The notes under the pieces are model-generated. The model searched no databases and was not told where the DNA came from. It worked only from the letters and a program-made list of their open reading frames with translations. From Saccoglossus kowalevskii (Eukaryota; Hemichordata; Enteropneusta; Harrimaniidae): a stretch of 18,329 nt of DNA. This document shows, piece by piece, positions 1 to 8,438 of this stretch. Every line of letters begins with the position of its first letter. Position 1 is the first letter of the stretch. The DNA is taken from positions 164,911 through 183,239 of the forward strand of contig NW_003134349.1 in the NCBI RefSeq assembly GCF_000003605.2. Reading direction: 5' to 3'. Made by a program: the position numbers and the translations under genes.

Positions 1-194
1 TAAGATATTACATCTTTAAGGACATTCGTAGACTGATTCCCCACTGTTGGTTCAACCCCAAAACTTGTTTGTATTCAAAATTAATTATGACAATGCATAT
101 TTATATTGAAACAAACTATGATAAAAAGAATTATATTATATAACAAAGGGCAAGGTCACCAGAGTTCAACTATGTTGTTTATTTTAACACTTTT

Positions 195-272
195 ATTATA
201 TTTTATAAACCAAAATAGATATGTAATTCATTCTATAAGGTTGTAATAAAGAATTATCTTATCTTATCTTAT
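195..272 (+). mobile_element. LINE 3'-tail-like sequence
   Basis: An AT-rich segment with ATAAGGTTGTAATAAAG passes into tandem ATCTT units (about 254-272). This layout, a short 3' end followed by a simple repeat, is typical of CR1/L2/RTE-type LINE tails. The end of the better preserved LINE in this window (near 3020-3053) has a comparable ATAAGG...AATAAAG order. No ORF remains, so the call rests on tail architecture only. Confidence 0.35.
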
Positions 273-610
273 AATTAACCTAAAACATAGAAGTGTGCAT
301 AAAGAGGCACAAAATTTTAGCGAGAAATGTGTTGGTGTTCAAAATATTAAAAAGATTGTTTACACAATCGAAGGTTTCCAAACAAACATCAGAAGAAAAA
401 AAAAAGGGTGTGACAAATCCACACAGAGAGCTGATAAAGAAAGGTCACAAACAGTCATGACTACCTTGGACTTAATGTAAATAACCGTTCGCTATGACTG
501 TGAATTGCAATTTGATTGTGACCTCCACTTTATCTTTCCTGGTAAACTATTTCTATCTGATTGAGCTTTCACCTTCAGCATGTTTGTACAGTCATGCTCT
601 TCAATTGAGT

Positions 611-780
611 TACTGTGAAATACTTTATTTTAGTTGGAATTAATTTTCGCTGCTTTTTGACAAGTGGAATGTCAAATATAGGGAAAAAGGTATATTCTCT
701 GGATTTTATTTTCACTGAATCATTTCTTCAGCAAAAATAGCGAAAATTAATTCCAAGCGAAAATAAAGTATTTTACAGTA
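611..780. mobile_element. MITE with TA target duplication
   Basis: Two arms of about 45 nt (613-657 and 733-778) are near-perfect reverse complements around a loop of about 75 bp. The outer ends read CTGTGAAATACTTTATTTT on the left and AAAATAAAGTATTTTACAG on the right. Each is flanked by TA (611-612 and 779-780). A TA duplication with an AT-rich inverted repeat suits a non-autonomous Tc1/mariner-type MITE. There is no coding capacity, and the exact superfamily is inferred. Confidence 0.75.
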
Positions 781-818
781 TCCTTCAAAAACACCCCCAA
801 GCTTGTCATTGGCAAATG

Positions 819-870
819 TCGCAACCATGTATGTGTGAGATATGGGTCTCATGTGAACAAAGATGGCGAC
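819..870 (+). repeat. Short dispersed repeat, copy 1
   Basis: About 52 bp closely resemble 16023-16073. The shared core is ATATGGGTCTCAT followed by AACAAAGATGGCGAC. The AAGATGGCG part resembles a YY1 site, so the segment could be a promoter-derived sequence or a fragment of an unrecognised repeat family. Both copies are on the + strand of the window and lie in introns. Confidence 0.55.
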
Positions 871-1126
871 TTCAAATGTAGCGCAGACCAACGAGTACAA
901 ACTGAGACGTTACCAAGGTTTAACCGGGTCATTTCTCTGGTGAAATTGGAATCTAACGAACAAATCATTCACAGTACTTAGTGCAATGTTGCCCTTGGGT
1001 AAAAACTTCTACCGGTACTCTCGATTTTAAGTAGATTGTGGGAAAATCAATGTTTACCAACACAATGGTCACGCATGCACAATAACCTCTGCCCTTTAAG
1101 TCACATGCATCATTTACTTTTTGCAG

Positions 1127-1371
1127 ACTGTCAAAGCATTTGCACCATCAATGATTGCCAAAAACCATGGACATATTGTCACCATCTCGAGTATGGCAGG
1201 GACTGGTGGGACAGCAGGAATGGTGGAATACTGTGCCAGTAAATTTGCGTCTGTTGGATTTCATGAAGCGTTATACTGTGAGTTTGTTAAAGAGGGATAC
1301 GATGGTGTTCACATGACATTGGTTCTTCCATATAAGATTGACACTGGCATGTTTGATGGACTTGAATTGAG
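1127..1371 (+). CDS. SDR exon: catalytic Ser/Tyr/Lys segment
   Basis: The exon opens in phase 0 after the acceptor TTTTTGCAG and ends in phase 2 before the donor GTATGG. Residues 1-81 plus two bases are encoded. They include Ser22, Tyr35 and Lys39 (numbered within the visible part) of the SDR active site, with GHIVTISSMAG as the beta-strand leading to the serine. It splices to 2220, giving an AGG arginine codon. Confidence 0.95.
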
Positions 1372-3496
1372 GTATGGTTGGTAATCGCAATTGATATGCA
1401 ATCTATTTTTCAACAACATTTTCTAATCATGTTAATTTAACTGAGGCAAAGACTTAAATGCCTTAATGTATGACAAGAGAGATAAACACTTGTGTGTCCA
1501 AATGTAGGACCAGATTGAGTGTATACTCATATCTCCATATATGCTGAGATAAGTAAATACTCCCATACCAGGATGTATGCATTATATTATAAAATTCACA
1601 CATTTCACATCAAATATATAATTGTTGTTTTCGAACCCCCTATTCAAAAGTGCTGGCTACGAGCCTGACTGCCATGGGTCACTTTGTGTTTGTGATAGAG
1701 TGCTGCCATGTATGTCCATATGTGTGCATTATCATACATTTAGTTCTAAAAAAATCATCAAAATCAAGCATTTTTCTCATTCTGAAACAAGATCTCCACT
1801 TGTATGGACTGATTTCATTCAAATGTAATACATAAATTTGACATTGACGAACTTTGGTGCATATCATGTTATTTTGCAGATCAGATTCAAAATGACTGAC
1901 TAGTGGCCATTTTTTTATTTCATTTGAACCATGTCTCTGACATGTCTTGAAACATTTGATACATCATGGCACACATATGCATGTGCATTTGTTTCATGAT
2001 CCAAAATTAAATATATCCATTAGTCATGTATATGATGGCTGCATGTTGTACTTCTTTTTTTCTTCTGTTTGACTTCCTACTTACTTAATATTGTTTGAAG
2101 ATTTAAAGAGAGTACAACCATGCCGGTACATGTAGGGCTGCATTAGAACTGATGTTAACATTTACCTCCTCTTTAACAGTATTGTAATACAATATTACAA
2201 TTTTCTCATACACTGCTAGGAGAGGGTTCTCGCCACCAGCACTGAGACCTGAGTATGTTGCCGACAAGGTACTGCACGCTGTTCAAACTAACCAGAAAAT
2301 CTTAATCATGCCGAGAGATTTGTACATTGCTCCTTGGTTGAAATCGTAAGTTAAAAGCGTTTTTTTTATTCACAAAGTATTGCATTCACTTTTGAAAACA
2401 GCATGTATGATGACAATAAATTTAAAAATCATAAAAACAAACTTAGAACCTACAGATTACTGAAAAAGGATTACACCTATGAAAAATATCTAACAGTAGT
2501 TAAAAATGCCAACCATCGGCCAGCCCTAACAAAACTACGTATAAGTGCCCATACCTTACAGATAGAAATGGGGCGGTACAAAAATATTGACATTAGCCAT
2601 AGAAAATGCAAAGTCTGTGATCTTGATGAAGTAGAAGACGAGAAACACTTTCTTCTAAAATGCAAACTACACCAAGAGGAGAGGATTAAACTGTTCACTG
2701 AACATAACATATCCTCAGCTGGTGTAGCTGAGGAAGAAATCATGATAAAAATTCTCACCTCTACTGACAACAAAGAAATCACTGACTATGCAAAATACAT
2801 TTTTAACTGCTTTAACCGCAGAGATATTACACTGAAAAAACCACCAGCTGCCCCAAAATAATCACTCAATTTTACATTTCTTGTATTTTTTCTTTTACTT
2901 TTGTTCTGTTTTACTTATTGATGTAATTTTCTAATTGTTTACTCTATTTTGTTACTTTTTTAGCTAGCTGTTGTTTATTTAAACAACATTCTTTATTGTA
3001 TTATTTTCAAGATCCCAATAAGGATACGAAATCAATAAAGTTATTACTTACATATTAGTTTGTGGATATGTCTGTATTATGTGCGAAATTAGGAGAAAAA
3101 AGACTACATGTGAACAGATTAGCAGGTGTTCTTAGCCCATACATTGTCACAATTAATACTTTTGGTAAATGGTGCAAAAGGTTGTGTTGAAGTGTTAATG
3201 GATAATCGTTTAGTAGCAAGGAATGCATTCCCGACCCATTATGGAAATAGTAAATATTGTAGTTTATAAATGACTCTATGAGGCTTCTTTGACAGAATAT
3301 GCGCTAAACAATGCAGGAAAAGGACAAAGGGGACAGACTAAGAAATGTGACATATTGGTAATTACTTGTTAACAAGAATGTGGTTGTTGTTTTTTACAGG
3401 TGGTTGTCTGTTGATGCTGCCATTGTGTTAGCTGAATTATCAGGTGCATTGACAGCAATGGATACATTTGTTGGAAGGAAGAAGAAGGAAACGTAG
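1127..3496 (+). CDS. SDR16C-type dehydrogenase (C-terminal half, 3 exons)
   Basis: Three exons (1127-1371, 2220-2345, 3400-3496) join in phase into 155 codons plus TAG. They form the C-terminal half of a classical NAD(P)-dependent short-chain dehydrogenase. SDR16C enzymes such as RDH10, SDR16C5 and HSD17B11 oxidise retinol or hydroxysteroids at ER membranes or lipid droplets. Visible hallmarks are the catalytic serine in TISSMAG, the Tyr-x3-Lys motif YCASK 13 residues later, and the family-typical VLPYKIDTGMF behind the active site. The C-terminal helix ends MDTFVGRKKKET, where the last four residues KKET fit a KKxx ER-retrieval signal. The Rossmann nucleotide-binding half (TGxxxGIG) and the start codon are left of the window. 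The exact substrate and which vertebrate paralogue is closest cannot be decided from this half. Confidence 0.95.
1372..2219 (+). other. SDR intron
   Basis: A GT-AG intron of 848 bp. No exon or coding motif was seen. A small palindrome (arms ATTGTAAT and ATTACAAT around 2180-2200) lies close to the 3' splice site. The rest is unremarkable AT-rich sequence. Confidence 0.8.
2220..2345 (+). CDS. SDR exon: substrate-side loop and helix
   Basis: This exon begins after GCTAG, completes the split Arg codon, and ends in phase 2 before GTAAGT. The translation contains FSPPALRPEYVADKVLHAV and the strand NQKILIMPRDLYIAPWLK. This matches the usual SDR16C order, in which a 'Lx P E Y V A x K' helix is followed by an 'I x x P' strand. 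Confidence 0.94.
2391..3053 (+). mobile_element. 5'-truncated non-LTR retrotransposon (LINE)
   Basis: The 3' part of a LINE: the C-terminal 152 codons of the polymerase ORF, then about 190 bp of AT-rich 3' UTR ending CAATAAAGTTATTACTTA. The ORF is uninterrupted up to its own TAA, so the copy looks young or recently inserted. The 5' end is lost, as is normal for LINE insertions. I found no clear target-site duplication, and the 5' border is only approximate. The clade is probably CR1/L2/jockey-like, by the style of its C-terminus. Confidence 0.8.
2403..2861 (+). CDS. LINE reverse transcriptase C-terminal fragment
   Basis: The 152 codons resemble the C-terminal, post-thumb part of jockey/CR1/L2-type ORF2 proteins. 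The segment RPALTKLRISAHTLQIEMGR is followed by a CCHC zinc-binding motif Cys69-x2-Cys72-x9-His82-x4-Cys87 (core RKCKVC ... HFLLKC). No catalytic FADD box, endonuclease or N-terminal part is present. The ATG at 2403 is merely the first in frame and the true ORF began further upstream. The fragment cannot move by itself. Confidence 0.85.
   Translation: MYDDNKFKNHKNKLRTYRLLKKDYTYEKYLTVVKNANHRPALTKLRISAHTLQIEMGRYKNIDISHRKCKVCDLDEVEDEKHFLLKCKLHQEERIKLFTEHNISSAGVAEEEIMIKILTSTDNKEITDYAKYIFNCFNRRDITLKKPPAAPK
3400..3496 (+). CDS. SDR terminal exon
   Basis: The exon opens after TTTTTTACAG and completes a Ser codon (TC+G). It encodes the C-terminal helix with VDAAIVLAELSGALTAMD and ends GRKKKET before TAG (3494-3496). 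The terminal KKET fits a dilysine ER-retrieval signal, consistent with the ER location of RDH10-like enzymes. No canonical AATAAA follows at once. The first one found is near 5094, inside the minisatellite; a TATAAA variant lies at about 3539. Confidence 0.94.
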
Positions 3497-3920
3497 ATGA
3501 AGCAGAACAGATAGCACATTTGTAACAAGCATATATATTTATAAAATTCTATGTGATGTATCCATTATGTGAAATGTAGTTTTCTGTGAAAGAAAAATTC
3601 AAAAAACAATCTGTGCTGGAGAAATTCAAATGTGATAATCTGTAGGAGAAATTCAAATGTAGTAATCTGTGGAGTAGGAATTCAAGTGTGGAAAACTATG
3701 GAGAAGAAATTCAAATGTAGCAATCCGTGAAAGATTTAAATGTGGTAATCTGTGAAGAAGAAATTCAAATGTAGTGATCTATAGAGGAGAAATTCAAATG
3801 TAGCACTCTGTGGAGGTAGAATTCAAATATTATATTTTGTGGAGGAGAAATTTAAATATGATAATCTGTGAAGGAGAAATTCAAATGTAGTGATCTATGG
3901 AGGAAAAATTCGAATGTGGT

Positions 3921-4187
3921 AATCTATAGAGGAGAGATTCAAATGTAGCAATCTGCGGAGGTGGAATTCAAATATTGAAATCTATGGAGAAGAAATTCAA
4001 ATGTGGTAGTCTGTGATTGAGAATTTCAAATGTAGCAATCTATGGAGGAGAAATTCATGTGTGGTCATCTGTGGAGGTGGAATTCAAGTATTGAAATCTA
4101 TGGAGGAATCTGTGATGGAAAAATTCAAATGTGGTAAGCTGTGAGGAGGAATTCAAATGTAGCAATATGTGGAGCTGGAATTCAAAT
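3921..4187 (+). repeat. Higher-order block copy 1 in the minisatellite
   Basis: A 267-bp stretch recurs at 4309-4575 at a constant offset of 388 bp with only scattered changes. The irregular, truncated unit GGAGGAATCTGTGATGG occurs in both copies (4104-4120 and 4492-4508). This shows that the block was copied as a whole and not built independently from units. Confidence 0.88.
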
Positions 4188-4308
4188 ATTGAAATCTGTG
4201 GTGGAGACATTCAAATGTATCAATCTGTGGAGGTGGAATTCAAATATTGAAATCTATGAAAGAGAAGTTCAAATGTGGTAGTCTGTGATGGAGAAATTTA
4301 AATGTAGA

Positions 4309-4575
4309 AATCTATAGAGGAGAGATTCAAATGTAGCAATCTGCGGAGGTGGAATTCAAATATTGAAAACTATGGAGAAGAAATTCAAATATGGTAGTCT
4401 GTGATTGAGAATTTCAAATGTAGCAATCTATGGAGGGGAAATTCAAATGTGGTCATCTGTGGAGGTGGAATTCAAGTATTGAAATTTATGGAGGAATCTG
4501 TGATGGAAAAATTCAAATGTGGTAAGCTGTGAGGAGGAATTCAATTGTAGCAATATATGGAGCTGGAATTCAAAT
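4309..4575 (+). repeat. Higher-order block copy 2 in the minisatellite
   Basis: The second copy of the block at 3921-4187. The similarity ends where copy 1 continues as ATTGAAATC and copy 2 as GTAGTAAAC. About 120 bp of ordinary units separate the copies. Confidence 0.88.
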
Positions 4576-5365
4576 GTAGTAAACTGGTAGAAAAATTTAA
4601 AACAGCAATCTGTGGAGGAGAAATTCAAATGTGATATTCTGTAGGCGAAATTAAAATGCAGTAAACTGGAGGAGAAATTCAAATGTAGCAATCTGGACGA
4701 AAAAAATTAAAATGCAGCATTGTGTGGAGGAGAAATTCAAATGTGATAATCTGTGGAGAGGAAATTCAAATTTAGTAATCTGTGGAGGAAAAATTCAAAT
4801 GTAGTAATCTGTAGGGAGCATTCAAATTTGGTAATATGTGGAAACGAAAATTATTCAAATTTAGTAATCTGTGGAGGAGAAATTCAAATTTAGGAATCTG
4901 TTGGGGTGAAATTTAGTATCAATTTGCTGTGAAATTCGATCGTGGGAATCTGTGCAGGAAGAATTTAAATATAGCAATCTGTAGAAATTAAAAGTGACGA
5001 TCACTGGAGGGGGAACAAAATGTTGCAATCTATGAAGAAATTCAAAAGTTGCGATTTGTAATGATTGTAAACATTTTAAATATGTGGTAGTGGAATAAAA
5101 AGTTGGAATTTGTAAAGGAAAAACCTAAATTAGCGATCTGTGGAGGAGAAACAAAAAGGGAGTTTCTAGGGGAAGATTGAAACGTAGCGATTTTGAAAGA
5201 GAAATTCAAAAGTAGCAATTTGTGCAGAGGAAATAAAAAGTAGTGCTTTGTGTATTTGTATTCTAAAATAACGATCTGTTAATAAGAAAAAAAGTAGCAA
5301 TATGCGGAAGAGATATTAAAATTTAGCAATCTTTCGAGGATATATTTTAGAAGTATCAATGTGTT

Positions 5366-5698
5366 GAGATGCTGAATTGTTCGAGTTATGAACATCGAGT
5401 TACGAAAACATCGAGTTATGAACATCGAGTTACGAAAACATCGAGTTACGAACATCGACTTACAGAAATGACCACGCCCATATTTTTGAAACCACGCCCA
5501 CTTTTGTGGTTAACAGTTAACATAACTTCGAGTTACGGCAACGTAGATTGTTGTTATTGTTCATACATTCACATACCGTCTTTCATTTTTGACCACGCAA
5601 TAAGCTTGGTTTTACAAAAGTGGGCGTGGTTTTTAAAAAAATATGGGCGTGGTCATTTCTGTAACCCGATGTCCGTAACTCGAACAATTCAGCATCTC
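5366..5698. mobile_element. Non-autonomous TIR transposon, 9-bp TSD (Mutator-like)
   Basis: The ends are reverse complements: GAGATGCTGAATTGTTCGAG on the left, CTCGAACAATTCAGCATCTC on the right. The arms continue inwards through GACCACGCCCATATTTTT and ACCACGCCCACTTTTGT (5468-5506 against 5616-5657). CAATGTGTT occurs directly on both sides (5357-5365 and 5699-5707) as a target-site duplication; the next G on each side makes 10 bp possible. Long inverted repeats with a 9-10-bp duplication suit the Mutator superfamily. There is no transposase ORF. It sits inside the minisatellite, whose units resume on both sides. Confidence 0.88.
5381..5460 (+). repeat. 30-bp tandem repeat inside the left TIR
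   Basis: Two identical 30-bp units (5381-5410 and 5411-5440) and a partial third. Each consists of two sub-units starting TCGAGTTAYGAA. The right arm of the transposon has only a single sub-unit pair, so the left terminal repeat has been expanded. Confidence 0.9.
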
Positions 5699-7268
5699 CA
5701 ATGTGTTGGAGGCAATCTAAAGTAGAGATCTGTTGAGAAGGAATCCCTCAAATATATATGTTAATTTATAAATATAGAAAACTGCTAATATGAACAAGCT
5801 AATTTCTCAAACAGTTGATAACAGTTAGACTTTTATAATTATCTATAATTATATTAATGCAATATACCTCACTAAAGGGCATGACAGCTTACGTAGACCG
5901 ATGATTGATCACCAATTAAATTTGCAATTATAATTTAAATTTAATTTAGTACACGATCCGTTCCACCACCAGTTCTCCAATTTGTAGGTACGATTGAACA
6001 TGGTAAAATCTAAAGTACAACATTGTTCATCAAGACTAGTCATAGGCCTACTGATATTGACACTGGAAGACTGCTATGCAAATTAAAACGGAACAGTTAT
6101 TCTTACGTAATCCGAAGTTCTGAATATATAGAATAAAGTCGTAAAGAATAAACACGTTTAGAATAAAAATAGTCAACCTGTCGCCAACTGTAATGTAGTG
6201 TGCGGTGCTCAGTCGCAAAGTATCGATGATTAGCCAATAATATATGCTTATATTTAAAAATAATATTGTCATCGGAGACAGATGAACGAGTATATATAAC
6301 TGCAGGAAAGTATATATTAGTGATTGATGAATACTTTAGATATCCTAACAGAGTGTGTGCCCTCAATATCAGGCTAATTCTGGTTAGTTTGTTTAACTTA
6401 TATTTCCTCTTGAAATAAAATGCAGAAAAAGACGGACAGAACTCTATGTGCCATGTCGTAAACGTATCACCACAAAGCACACACGCATGTGCCGAATAAA
6501 CAATGCGTAGGAAATTGGGGGATGCATTCGTTCCGACTGAAAAATAATTCGGTTATAGAATAACCACTACAAAGTTGGTAGATGTGTGCCGGGTATAACG
6601 CGTAAGCAGCGCCGTCAGCTGCTCGGAATTCGAAATTATAACATTACGAAAACAGTCAGTAGGTCAAGGCAACAACCTTTCATTACTTATTTTATCAGCC
6701 ATCTTCTAAAATGACGTAGGCTGCTCTCACCAATCAGATCGTAATCTGCCCATGCTACGAGTAACCGCAGATCTAGGCACTGTATAATTCTGTTAAGGAG
6801 AGAATCGAACGGCCAACGAAGTAACAAGAAAGCATCCAAGTTAGATTAGAAGTGAAGACAAAAAACTTGTGCTGCTGAGGTCACGGATATATGTAATGAA
6901 TGACGTAACCTATATTTACTCGAATGAGACAACTAATTGTTAGGATGTTGTTAAAATATCTGCCATGCATTTCCCAATGTAATAGGAGTCAATTTATTTT
7001 TATACAGATGTAGAAATTATGATATTGCACGCTTCTATCTTCGGGTCTGACAATGTGGTGTGTAAGACCCCGGGGGAAAGGTATATACTAATTACGTTTG
7101 GTCTCCAAACGTCGGTTCTTCACTGGACGGCAATTCTATTTCTGACATTTGAAGATATTATCAGTACAACGAAGCAATTAACGTCATAAACATATCAAAG
7201 ATGCAATATGTGTCAATTATCTAACATATTGATGTCAAAAATCACTTTTATTTTGTATTGCCACTAGT

Positions 7269-7355
7269 CATACGAACGGGGTTGTCTAACAATATGTCAT
7301 ACGAACGAGGTTGTCTAACAATATGTTATACGAACGAGGTTGTCTAACAATATGT
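7269..7355 (+). repeat. 29-bp direct repeat, three copies
   Basis: Three contiguous copies at 7269, 7298 and 7327 share the core ATACGAACGAGGTTGTCTAA followed by CAATATGT. They differ by only one or two bases, which suggests recent expansion. Nothing recognisable flanks them. Confidence 0.93.
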
Positions 7356-7989
7356 CGTACACAGACGCTAACTTCATTCAGGTATCATGCGTCCCAAGAT
7401 CCCTGTGTCGGAAACCGCGAAGTTTTTTTTTTTTTCAGTATTACGAAGTATGCCAATGTCGCTCTTGCTAGGAAGCGTTCATCGTCGCCAGCCAAGACCA
7501 TTTATTCGACCAAAGCCTCAACATTAACCGTGGGCCGGTTATGAATGGCCGGCTTTAGCGAAACTGTGCGATTCGGACGATGGGAAGCGTTTCAATTACT
7601 CGATAGCGTGTGGCGCTGTGAATCAAGGTTTAAATACTGATACACAAAAACTGACATGTTCCTAACTCGACGACAAACAATAATTTTTATCAATAAAATG
7701 ATTTAAAATGAAAAACGTCAGCTATTTCCAGCTACGTTAGGGATTTGCGCTTTGAAAGACATTATTAAAAAATGTAATTTACTACTTAATTTAATGTGAG
7801 TCCGGGATATATATTATAGCTGTAAAATAACATCCGTGATGGGAATAACTAATGCATTTTACGGCTACGTTGTCATGGCAATTTGAGAGCACAATGTTCA
7901 ACATAAATAAATTGAGACACTATACGCTTCGCATTGTTTATAATTCAAATTTGAATCAGATGAACGCACTCATAGCATAGTGGAAAGGT

Positions 7990-7995
7990 TTTATT
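7990..7995 (-). promoter_or_regulatory. Candidate poly(A) signal of the receptor gene
   Basis: AATAAA on the minus strand, about 290 nt behind the receptor stop codon. A second AATAAA overlaps the stop codon itself (GAATAAATC, 8280-8285), which would leave almost no 3' UTR if used. The choice cannot be made from sequence alone. Confidence 0.4.
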
Positions 7996-8282
7996 TAATT
8001 ATAAGCAAAAATATCAACAATCCAAATATTTATTATTATCGTACGTATCAGAAATCGAAAGTACTACATTAACAATGCATTCAGTGAATATATAATGAGA
8101 TTACCTAAACATGCATACCACTTCTGTATTAATGTTTGGTGAAACAACACATCTTAATGAATGTGAAAGTAAAAAAATCAGCCATTTAATGCATTTAAAT
8201 TTTACATCGAAAAAAAAAAAATATTGAACCGGAATGTGTTGACAATCATCCCGAGATTCTCGGGGCAATGACTGGTCGTGAT

Positions 8283-8438
8283 TTATTCCATGTTTGTATG
8301 AAGTGTAGTTTTAGACTCAGATTTAGCGATCGCACATTGTTGATTAAGGTCACTCATCGTTGACGACACAGTCAGTCCTTCCCTGGTGCGTTTTCGTAAG
8401 TAATCGCCTCCTTTGGGGTCCTTTACTATCACCCGTAT
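8283..8438 (-). CDS. GABBR: GABBR-like terminal exon (cytoplasmic tail)
   Basis: Phase 0 after the acceptor TTACATTACAG. It encodes residues 647-697, from [18 protein letters not shown] to TLHTNME, then TAA. The tail is far shorter than in vertebrate GB1 or GB2 and has no obvious heptad coiled coil. It carries RKRTR, which contains an RxR pattern like ER-retention signals. Whether that pattern works as one is unknown. Confidence 0.88.
   Translation of the reverse strand: MRVIVKDPKGGDYLRKRTREGLTVSSTMSDLNQQCAIAKSESKTTLHTNME

Larger units (their letters stand above)
1..1126 (+). other. Upstream intron of the SDR gene
   Basis: No coding exon could be supported here. The first visible SDR exon opens in the middle of the protein, in phase 0, directly behind an acceptor, so this stretch is most simply an intron whose 5' exon is left of the window. 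It holds a LINE-tail-like end near 195-272, a MITE at 611-780 and a short dispersed repeat at 819-870. The small open frames present show no recognisable domain and look like chance. Confidence 0.6.
2346..3399 (+). other. SDR intron hosting a LINE
   Basis: A GT-AG intron of 1054 bp from GTAAGT to TTTTTTACAG. Roughly 2391-3053 is a 5'-truncated LINE in the same orientation as the gene. The remaining 350 bp before the acceptor show no recognisable feature. Confidence 0.85.
3588..5752 (+). repeat. Degenerate ~30-bp minisatellite array
   Basis: About 1.8 kb of tandem units of 29-30 bp with core GAGAAATTCAAATGTAGCAA followed by TCTGTGGAG. Variants alternate GTAGCAATCTGTGG, GTGGTAATCTGTG and ATTGAAATCTATGG blocks. 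Units are recognisable from about 3588, are clean to about 4900 and decay towards 5350. A last trace (GGAGGCAATCTAAAGTAGAG) continues after the transposon to about 5752. The array starts only about 90 bp behind the SDR stop codon, so it may be transcribed as 3' UTR. No reading frame stays open through it, so it is not a coding repeat. Confidence 0.93.
5753..8282. other. Intergenic region between the convergent genes
   Basis: About 2.5 kb without any exon I could support. It holds a 29-bp triplication (7269-7355), a poly-T run near 7424-7436, a poly-A run near 8211-8221 and a possible poly(A) signal for the receptor gene at 7990-7995. The open frames at 6048-6480 and 7311-7544 have no domain resemblance. 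The right-hand 300 bp or so are probably the 3' UTR of the minus-strand receptor gene. Confidence 0.7.

Noticed and set aside
295-480. 61-codon open frame as an upstream SDR exon
   Set aside because: There are no Rossmann-fold motifs and no donor that would join in phase 0 to 1127.
4443-4691. 82-codon minus-strand open frame in the minisatellite
   Set aside because: It is a by-product of the repeat unit, and the frame is broken in neighbouring units.
5369-5725. 118-codon + strand open frame over the inverted-repeat element
   Set aside because: It runs across both arms and the loop of a non-coding transposon and owes its start to the tandem TCGAGTTAYGAA units. There is no domain resemblance.
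3588-5752. CRISPR array
   Set aside because: Units are contiguous and diverged, without unique spacers between constant repeats, and the setting is eukaryotic.
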